A stretch of 64,000 nucleotides of DNA from Pichia kudriavzevii (taxonomy: Eukaryota; Ascomycota; Pichiomycetes; Pichiales; Pichiaceae). The stretch spans positions 496,001-560,000 of the forward strand of contig NC_042510.1 of NCBI RefSeq assembly GCF_003054445.1, in the 5' to 3' direction. A program made the translations under genes and the position numbers. The notes beneath the pieces were generated by a model. It was not told the origin of the DNA and made no database searches. It worked only from the letters and a program-made list of their open reading frames with translations. How positions within the stretch are numbered: the stretch's first letter is position 1; the number at the start of each line of letters is the position of its first letter. Shown one piece after another: positions 60,379-64,000 of this stretch.

Positions 60379-62379
60379 ATGATGACGCTAACGGAATCCA
60401 CCCTTGGTAGTCCCTCTCTGGAATTACCCAAAACAACTGATTCTGACTCAACGATTGTACCGAACCCTCGGAAATCTCTAAATGAACATTACAGGTGTGC
60501 ATCACCTACCAGCTCTGAGTCTTCTGTCAGTATATCAAATTCGTCAACAAAGTATCAAGGGAGACGATATAATGGTAAATTGCCTATCACTGAGATTCCA
60601 GAATTAGTTGAATTGTGCCAGCAATTCCTGAAGTCCCAGAATATCACGGGGTTATCTATGATTGCAAGACAAGCTGGTTTGCCTCCACATTTGAGACACA
60701 AAATATGGCCATTGTTGCTCAAAAGCCATCCATTTGTTCAAAATCCTTACGTTGAAATCGATCTCGACGATTACGAAGAAAGGAAAGCAGAACCAGATGG
60801 TGATGAAAATCATGACGTGAAAGGTACCAGTGGTGACATAAAGAGCTACACTGTACCCATAAAAGAAATCAGATTTGATCTGGGAAAATACCTTAGGTCT
60901 GCTGAACGCTATTATCCGAAAACTATAACTCACGAAATAAAAGATATGTTTGAAATTCAGGGAAAGATTTTTGATGTCATCGAGAATGCAATCATAAAAT
61001 TTCTAAAAAAATGGGGGTCGATTATTCATTATAACTCATCACTTACGTGGATTGCTTTAGGTTTAGCTGAATGGGTTCCACCGTTGGAAAATTCCCAATT
61101 TGTTCTTTGCGGACGTGATGATATTGCTAGGAATGGAACAAAACTTAGAAATATCAATGACAATTATTTTGAGAAGATAACACGCTCTACATATTCCTCG
61201 GAAACTTCTTCAACTACTTTCGATTCACCATATACCCACTCACCCGTTTCGTTTACTCCTTCGGCTAGCCCGATGAATACGCCCCCAATTGGACATAAGC
61301 CGATGTCATTTGCCGAAATTTATGAAAGAATGGCATTGGTTATTTTACATTCACCGGACCCTGCGCAGCTGGAAGATTCAAAAAAATATGAGTCTACACA
61401 AATGTTACCAATTTTAAAAGACTCCGAGCACCTATCAATTTCTCCGTATTTGGGTGGCACTATCAAAGATCGAGTATCTTTTTTCTTATCTTGCATGAGG
61501 AAGTTACTGCCCGAGTTACACAGTTATATGGCTGAAGAAGACTGTTTAAATGGTGATTGGCTATTATGGTGGTTAAAATATGATGGTAGTAAAGTGTGGT
61601 CGAGATATGATAGAGGCAGAACGTGGGATTTGATTCTAGGCTATCGATCCGATATTAAAAATTTTGAATCTGACATGAAAGAACTATCAGAGTTGACATC
61701 AGAGCAGATTCACTTGTTAGGTCAGGATTTGTTTTGGACTCCCCTAGATGGTATAAAGGAAGAAGAAAATGGGAATAACAAGCCAGATAATTTGGGACTT
61801 GATTCTGGTGGTGAAGACGACGACGTTAATGGTGATGAAGCTATTGATGAGAAACAGGATGAAACCTTACAACATTTTTCAAAACCTTGTAGATCAGAAT
61901 CTGTTTTGACTATTTCTAAAAGTGAGAATCCGTTGGTGATTATTGAAAAGACACCGACTTTTGGCGCATTATCACTTGATTCTCTTTCTTCTGAATTACC
62001 ATCATTGGATGATATTGAGCCCATACACGAATTACCATTTTCGAAGGTTCACCCACACATCGAGATAATTTTCATCAGCCTTGCATTTCTAAAAAGTAAA
62101 GAATACACCATCACTGAACTAGATCAAAGTGAAATCAAGACACTACTTAACAGGTTGTCTAGCTTGAAAACAGATTCGGGTGAAATGAATTCTTTTGTTA
62201 ATACAAATGATGAAAACCAAAGAATAACAAACATCCACTCACAACATAACCATGAAAATTCTAATGGCGAGAGGCGAAAATCCAACAGAGATATTGAAAA
62301 CATTTTAGTTGAAGCTGGTGAACTCTGGAGGAAGTTCCTATACATATATATGATGGAGGAATCTGACCTTGAAAAATGA
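60379..62379 (+). CDS. OCA5: TBC-domain protein Oca5-like
   Basis: 666 residues (S. cerevisiae Oca5, YHL029C, has 679). The TBC (Rab-GAP) region begins GLSMIARQAGLPPHLRHKIWPLLLKSHP at about 91-118 and includes DLGKYLRSAERYYPK, FLKKWGSIIHYNSSLTWIALGLAEW and the late block LSCMRKLLPELHSYM...WLLWWLKYDGSKVWSRYDRGRTWDLILGYR. Long Ser/Thr-rich and acidic insertions break the domain, as in Oca5 itself. Oca5 is known for oxidant-induced cell-cycle arrest and is cytosolic. GAP residues (Arg/Gln fingers) are not clear. The first of two adjacent ATGs is used. Confidence 0.85.
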   Translation: MMTLTESTLGSPSLELPKTTDSDSTIVPNPRKSLNEHYRCASPTSSESSVSISNSSTKYQGRRYNGKLPITEIPELVELCQQFLKSQNITGLSMIARQAGLPPHLRHKIWPLLLKSHPFVQNPYVEIDLDDYEERKAEPDGDENHDVKGTSGDIKSYTVPIKEIRFDLGKYLRSAERYYPKTITHEIKDMFEIQGKIFDVIENAIIKFLKKWGSIIHYNSSLTWIALGLAEWVPPLENSQFVLCGRDDIARNGTKLRNINDNYFEKITRSTYSSETSSTTFDSPYTHSPVSFTPSASPMNTPPIGHKPMSFAEIYERMALVILHSPDPAQLEDSKKYESTQMLPILKDSEHLSISPYLGGTIKDRVSFFLSCMRKLLPELHSYMAEEDCLNGDWLLWWLKYDGSKVWSRYDRGRTWDLILGYRSDIKNFESDMKELSELTSEQIHLLGQDLFWTPLDGIKEEENGNNKPDNLGLDSGGEDDDVNGDEAIDEKQDETLQHFSKPCRSESVLTISKSENPLVIIEKTPTFGALSLDSLSSELPSLDDIEPIHELPFSKVHPHIEIIFISLAFLKSKEYTITELDQSEIKTLLNRLSSLKTDSGEMNSFVNTNDENQRITNIHSQHNHENSNGERRKSNRDIENILVEAGELWRKFLYIYMMEESDLEK

Positions 62380-62866
62380 AAAGTTAGATATTTTATTACA
62401 AACCTGATTTTTTTCCCCTGTTTTCAAATATAGTTTAACTATATTAAAACACCTGTTGTTCCTTTCGTTTATGATGTTCAATAATAACACCATAGTAAAA
62501 GTTGGGATAGTTGTAAAAGAACTTTAACCTCACGATTTATAAAAAGAGTATTTGGGTTATTCGTTTACAATCGTAGAAATACAATGCTTCTAAAACCTGG
62601 CAATTGTTTAGGGCTGATTGCATTTTGGTACACAATCGAACTGTCTTTTTCAAATCGACGAGTGCTAGAGTCAAATAACTTGAACATAGGTGAGAGTATT
62701 GATAAAAAAATACTAATGTAATTAACATTAAACTTAATTATAAAAGTATAAAAAAATTTGAAAGCTTGCTTTAAAAGGTGTTAAAATGAAAAGATAAATT
62801 AATAATACAAATTGAAATAAAACTGAAATTGTCTAGCATTAAAAAATGAATTAATTTTGAATTATC
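62380..62866. other. Spacer between OCA5 and the GPI wall-protein gene
   Basis: 487 bp AT-rich 3' region of two convergent genes. A 63-codon minus-strand frame (62,537-62,728) has no family resemblance and is left out. Confidence 0.5.
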
Positions 62867-63097
62867 TTACATTAATAAAGCACCTGCAGCTAAAGCAGCA
62901 GCACCTGCAGCAAAGTAAGAACCTTGAGCTGCAGCTGCATCGGAGTAGGTGGAGGAAACGGTACCGTTATCGTGTCTTGCTGGGCAGTTGGTGACTTCTG
63001 GACCACAAGAAGTGATAGTTGCAGAAGTAACTTCAGTAACGGTGGAAGAAGCTGCTAAAGCAGAAGCTGCGAATAAGACGACGGTAGAGAATTGCAT
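62867..63097 (-). CDS. Very small GPI-anchored cell-wall protein (Ccw12-like)
   Basis: 76 residues. A signal peptide (MQFSTVVLFAASALA) begins exactly like that of S. cerevisiae Ccw12. The mature part is only about 40 residues, Thr/Ser-rich, with the TSCGPEVTNCP motif that recurs in Candida and Pichia wall proteins, and one Asn-Gly-Thr glycosylation site. The end (AAAQGSYFAAGAAALAAGALLM) is an Ala/Gly-rich hydrophobic GPI-addition signal like Ccw12's. Codon bias is extreme, as expected for an abundant wall protein. It could equally be a small member of the wider Ccw12/Sed1 set. Confidence 0.82.
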   Translation of the reverse strand: MQFSTVVLFAASALAASSTVTEVTSATITSCGPEVTNCPARHDNGTVSSTYSDAAAAQGSYFAAGAAALAAGALLM

Positions 63098-63490
63098 TGT
63101 TAAAAAGATTGTGAGTTAGTGAACGACTGTAGTGAGTGGAACTGGTAAGTGAAAAAAGCTCTGAGTAACTTGATAGAAATATATCAAATGAAATCAGGGA
63201 ATACACTCCATTTATAGTCGAAGTTCATGCATTATGAGATGTTGTTGAAAAAAAAAAAGAGAACATTGGTTAAACGCGCTAGGGCCGTGTTTATTTTTTT
63301 CTTTTTTGAGCAATTTTAAAACACCGCGACGCGCTTTGTTTGGGCGGCCAGACCGTTTCCGAAACGAGGGATATTTTTAGCTGCAAACCAGCCACAAATT
63401 TTTGAAAGACTATAGTGAAAAATTATTTGTCTGGGGAGACACCATCTAGGCCAAACATTGAATATACAATTAGCAAGAAATTAGTAGGTA
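63098..63490. promoter_or_regulatory. Divergent promoter region (wall protein / right-edge gene)
   Basis: 393 bp. The wall-protein side has several A/T runs. A CCGCGACGCGC stretch at 63,324-63,334 contains MluI-cell-cycle-box-like ACGCG words (also AACGCGC near 63,275), possible MBF or stress sites. No TATA box is certain. Confidence 0.45.
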
Positions 63491-64000
63491 ATGTTAGGAA
63501 CTTCTCAGAAGAGACTCTGCACTTATATTTTCTCCCTCAACATTTGCCGATGTTATTCTATACCGCCCGGATTTACCCTAGTTCCCTCTTCGGTAAAGAT
63601 CCAAGGAACAAAGGATAAATTCAATTTGAAACCAAAGGATATTGCTGATACATTACAAAATGATCCTAATTTGGCAGACTTTTATGAAGGGTCCTTTGAA
63701 GCCAACGGTCATTCGACTGAGCAACCCTTTGACCCTTTTGATTTGTCAGACATTCCAATTGATCATGAGCCAGCTGAGTTGAAAGGCGAAGAACTCTTAC
63801 CTCAATTGCCGAGAGATAGCTTAAATCAATACCAAACAATGCCTACTGAGCAATTCATTAAATTTATGAACAAAAAGTCTTTGTCAAGTGACAATGACCC
63901 GTTGATTTCTGATAACTTTCTTTCCGATATGGTCAATAAGAAATTCGATAAGGAGAATCATGTAGTTCCAAACAATAGAGACAATTACTTTAAAGACACA
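63491..64000 (+). CDS. Right-edge gene, 5' part, possible mitochondrial protein
   Basis: An open frame of 170 codons that begins at the ATG at 63,491 and continues past the window. It starts MLGTSQKRLCTYIFSLNICR, a basic and aliphatic stretch like a mitochondrial presequence. Then come the blocks FNLKPKDIADTLQNDPNLADFYEGS and MPTEQFIKFMNKKSL, and an acidic/Asn-rich stretch. I do not recognise the family. Its reading frame differs from a short non-ATG frame in the same place (63,415-63,618), which I take as a shadow. The remaining sequence to the right is needed to name it. Confidence 0.65.
   Translation, partial: MLGTSQKRLCTYIFSLNICRCYSIPPGFTLVPSSVKIQGTKDKFNLKPKDIADTLQNDPNLADFYEGSFEANGHSTEQPFDPFDLSDIPIDHEPAELKGEELLPQLPRDSLNQYQTMPTEQFIKFMNKKSLSSDNDPLISDNFLSDMVNKKFDKENHVVPNNRDNYFKDT

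Noticed and set aside
62537-62728. 63-codon minus-strand frame between OCA5 and the wall-protein gene
   Set aside because: ATG start but no resemblance to known small proteins and no coding bias that I can see.
63415-63618. 67-codon plus-strand frame that reads protein-like
   Set aside because: It has no ATG at its start, while another frame at the same place opens at an ATG (63,491) and runs on to the window edge, which is the simpler gene model.

Overview
The window is a 64-kb piece of nuclear chromosome from a budding yeast (Saccharomycotina). The evidence is compact genes that almost all lack introns, short AT-rich spacers, TATA boxes and yeast-type regulatory motifs, two yeast-type tRNA genes (one with a short intron), and a set of genes with clear Saccharomyces cerevisiae counterparts: malate synthase, RRP8, NRP1, NMT1, ETP1, YPK3, THP3, SPC34, VPS70, CCC1, ERG6, FIG1, UBI4, ECM29 and OCA5. 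The gene order and sequence divergence do not look like S. cerevisiae. A Pichia-like or other non-Saccharomycetaceae yeast is plausible, but the species cannot be fixed from this window. CTG codons lie at the conserved Leu of the LLTNGGG strand in two HAD paralogues (about 38,970 and 41,006), so CUG is probably read as leucine.

Layout. 1-15 kb: tRNA-Lys, a YDR124W-like gene, HRT3, MLS1, a coiled-coil gene and a bHLH gene, then a GC-richer pair (a PBP2/Ca3427-like gene and RRP8), followed by a 3.8-kb stretch without an intact gene that carries decayed-looking coding traces and a diverged ~98-136-bp direct repeat. 15-30 kb: NRP1, a CSC1/OSCA-type channel, NMT1, ETP1, YPK3, THP3 and an SNF1 beta-subunit-like protein that lacks a visible glycogen-binding domain. 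29.8-33.7 kb: two convergent yapsin-like aspartic-protease genes with altered active-site motifs. 34.9-45.8 kb: SPC34, VPS70, a convergent pair of CECR5/YKR070W-type HAD phosphatase paralogues (one probably cytosolic, one probably mitochondrial), CCC1, a UBL-AN1 protein (TMC1-like) and ERG6. 45.8-48.9 kb: an AT-rich 3-kb region with a sterol-response-element cluster at its ERG6 end and tRNA-Leu(UAA) at the other. 49.4-64 kb: an FRG1-like gene, an EAT1/IMO32-type hydrolase, FIG1, polyubiquitin, ECM29, OCA5, a tiny GPI-anchored wall protein and the 5' part of a possible mitochondrial gene that runs off the right edge.

Functional themes. Ubiquitin and proteasome functions recur: three-repeat polyubiquitin with two perfect Rpn4 (PACE) sites, the proteasome adaptor ECM29 next to it, an AN1-UBL protein, an F-box protein and ETP1. 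Carbon and nutrient signalling is represented by malate synthase, an SNF1 beta-like subunit and the TORC1-linked kinase YPK3. ERG6 carries at least four perfect Upc2/Ecm22-type sterol elements, and FIG1 carries a pheromone-response element. No transposase, integrase, CRISPR array or intact virus-like element was seen.
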